NCBI RefSeq assembly: GCF_002582035.1
Contig: NZ_NUQE01000005.1
Coordinates: 78,173-142,172 of the forward strand
DNA: 64,000 nucleotides
Source of the DNA: Bacillus pseudomycoides
GTDB lineage: Bacteria; Bacillota; Bacilli; Bacillales; Bacillaceae_G
Direction of reading: 5' to 3'
This document shows positions 62,823 to 64,000 of this stretch, piece after piece. The notes beneath the pieces are model-generated. The model had not been told where the DNA came from, searched no databases, and saw nothing but the letters and a program-made list of their open reading frames with translations. Each line of letters begins with the position of its first letter. Position 1 is the stretch's first letter. Both the position numbers and the translations under genes were made by a program.

Positions 62823-63557
62823 ATGACAATGAAAGTAAAAGAAGTAGCGGATTTAGTTGGTATTAGTGTGCGCACACTGCATCATTATGATGAAATTGGG
62901 TTATTAACCCCGGAGGAGACAACCGAATCTGGTTATCGCCTGTATTCCAATGATAATCTGGAGACATTACAACAAATCCTGTTTTTTAAAGAACTTGGCT
63001 TCCCTTTAAAGAAAATTAAAGAAATTATCAATAGTCCATCATTTGACCGTGAGGAAGCGCTCGTGTTACACCGTAAAATGTTACTTGAAAAGCGTTCTAG
63101 ACTCGATAAAGTGATTGCGACGATTGATAAAACTATTCAACATTCGAGAGGAGAAATTCAAATGACGAACAAAGAGAAATTTGAAGGCTTTGACTTTAGT
63201 CAAAACCCATATGAGCAAGAAGCACGTAAAAGATGGGGAAATGAAGCTGTTGACAAGGCAAATAAAACAGCAGCAAGCATGACGAGAGAAAAACAGGAAG
63301 AATATAATGCAATTTATAGGAAACTTGCGGCGCTTCGTAAAGACTCACCTGAATCAGAGCAAGCTCAAAAAGCAATTAAAGAATGGTATGACTATTTGCA
63401 GAACTTTGGTCATTATTCATTGGATGCATTTAAAGGTCTAGGGCAAATGTATGTTGATGATGAACGTTTTACAAAAAACATTGATCAATTTGGTGAAGGT
63501 TTGGCGGAATTTATGCGTGATGCGATGGTAGTGTATGCAGATCGTAATAAAAAGTAA
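62823..63557 (+). CDS. TipA/Mta-type MerR regulator with TipAS drug-binding domain
   Basis: The 244-aa protein has an N-terminal MerR helix-turn-helix (residues 1-70, [20 protein letters not shown]), a dimerisation helix, and a C-terminal TipAS domain (about 120-240) with [20 protein letters not shown] and [20 protein letters not shown]. TipAS domains bind peptide antibiotics or other multidrug ligands and activate transcription. The ATG at 62823 follows GGGAGGGCAAC. No drug efflux gene is visible downstream within the window. Confidence 0.9.
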   Translation: MTMKVKEVADLVGISVRTLHHYDEIGLLTPEETTESGYRLYSNDNLETLQQILFFKELGFPLKKIKEIINSPSFDREEALVLHRKMLLEKRSRLDKVIATIDKTIQHSRGEIQMTNKEKFEGFDFSQNPYEQEARKRWGNEAVDKANKTAASMTREKQEEYNAIYRKLAALRKDSPESEQAQKAIKEWYDYLQNFGHYSLDAFKGLGQMYVDDERFTKNIDQFGEGLAEFMRDAMVVYADRNKK

Positions 63558-63576
63558 AATGTATCTTTACAATTTT

Positions 63577-63614
63577 AAAGATCCTATTCTCCGTTTGGGA
63601 GAATAGGATCTTTT
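63577..63614 (+). terminator. Terminator after the MerR gene
   Basis: AAAGATCCTATTCTCC and GGGAGAATAGGATCTTTT form a near-perfect 15-bp stem with a 4-nt loop, followed by a T-rich tail. Confidence 0.9.
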
Positions 63615-63692
63615 GTTTGTGAAATAAGTAAAAGTTGGATAAAAGCAATTGATGAGCTAAAACCAACAACAGCATATGATGAAAAATACGAA

Positions 63693-63875
63693 ATGTTTGA
63701 GGATTATACAATTGGAATTTGGCGGTATAAACGAGCTGAGGGCAAAAAAATTGGTTGGGAAGAAGCGGAAGAGCTTTGTAAAAGGACAAGGGATACTAAG
63801 GACCCAGTTCCTATACGGATTTATTTATCATTGGAACAATCATTTATTCCAGAAAATGTTGTGCAGTATTTATAA
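63693..63875 (+). pseudogene. C-terminal fragment of an unknown protein
   Basis: A 60-codon frame reads MFEDYTIGIWRYKRAEGKKI, then GWEEAEELCKRTRDTKDP and ends FIPENVVQYL. The reading frame stays open upstream through KSWIKAIDELKPTTAYDEKY to the MerR terminator but has no start there. It therefore looks like the tail of a larger gene whose front has been lost. The family is not recognised. It could be a short intact protein from the ATG at 63693, though that ATG has no good binding site. Confidence 0.45.
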
Positions 63876-63950
63876 GCAAATAAAAAAAGCCGAGATTGCT
63901 CTCGACATAATTATTCGACAAATTAATTATATCATACAGGAGTGATTTCG

Positions 63951-64000
63951 GTGGCAATTATTCAAGAAAATATTGCAGAAATGACAGCTGAAATAGATTT
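63951..64000 (+). CDS. Start of a gene cut by the window edge
   Basis: A GTG at 63951 behind AGGAGTGATTTC opens VAIIQENIAEMTAEID and runs off the window. The ribosome binding site is strong. Too little sequence is present to name a family. Confidence 0.6.
   Translation, partial: MAIIQENIAEMTAEID

Overview
The window reads as chromosomal DNA of the Bacillus cereus group (inference from the core gene order hflX-ynbB-glnR-glnA and lexA-yneB-ynzC, from bcr1-type repeats, and from the low GC content). Conserved housekeeping genes lie at both ends. Between them is a mosaic accessory region of about 44 kb inserted directly behind glnA.

Layout. 1-5350: a TRIC/UPF0126 membrane protein, hflX, a ynbB-type PLP lyase, and glnRA with a double GlnR operator. 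5350-33750: a long exopolysaccharide (EPS) locus. It has a chain-length modulator/tyrosine kinase pair, an EAR-like RNA, an EpsC-type dehydratase, nine glycosyltransferases (four of them sister GT4 genes), an EpsG-type polymerase, a pyruvyl transferase, a Wzx flippase, a phage-tailspike-like beta-helix protein, an acyltransferase, galE, a priming phosphoglycosyl transferase, an ATP-grasp/HAD pair and an EpsN-type aminotransferase. 34247: a SinR-like repressor. 35009-40465: a divergent RiPP-like cluster with a 65-aa Gly/Pro/His-rich precursor, ABC exporter, nucleotidyltransferase, HPr-kinase-like kinase, PqqD protein and S24/S26 peptidase, but no lasso cyclase. 40791-47698: a complete paeninodin/pseudomycoidin-type lasso peptide cluster (C-A-K-B1-B2-N-D) whose 41-aa precursor is encoded at 42743-42868. 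47700-49870: a decayed copy of the glnA 3' end, an integrase remnant and prophage debris, marking the right edge of the island. 49870-64000: a MocR regulator, a YfmQ-like protein, a polysaccharide deacetylase, a PadR/HAAS/DUF4097 operon, lexA-yneB-ynzC, a nucleotidase, a phosphonate ABC transporter and a TipA-like MerR regulator.

How it works together (inference). Seven 16-bp palindromes of the form GTTC-N8-GAAC, matching inverted pairs of the known SinR half-site GTTCTYT, lie only in intergenic sites: before the EPS operon, before the EAR-like RNA, before a late EPS glycosyltransferase, before the 65-aa precursor, and three times before the lasso operon. In front of the EPS operon one fills the spacer of a near-consensus promoter exactly. 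With the SinR-like gene in the middle of the region, this suggests one biofilm-type regulon that couples matrix polysaccharide to two secreted, probably phosphorylated peptides. The EPS/RiPP regulon and the non-lasso RiPP cluster are the strongest candidates for undescribed biology.
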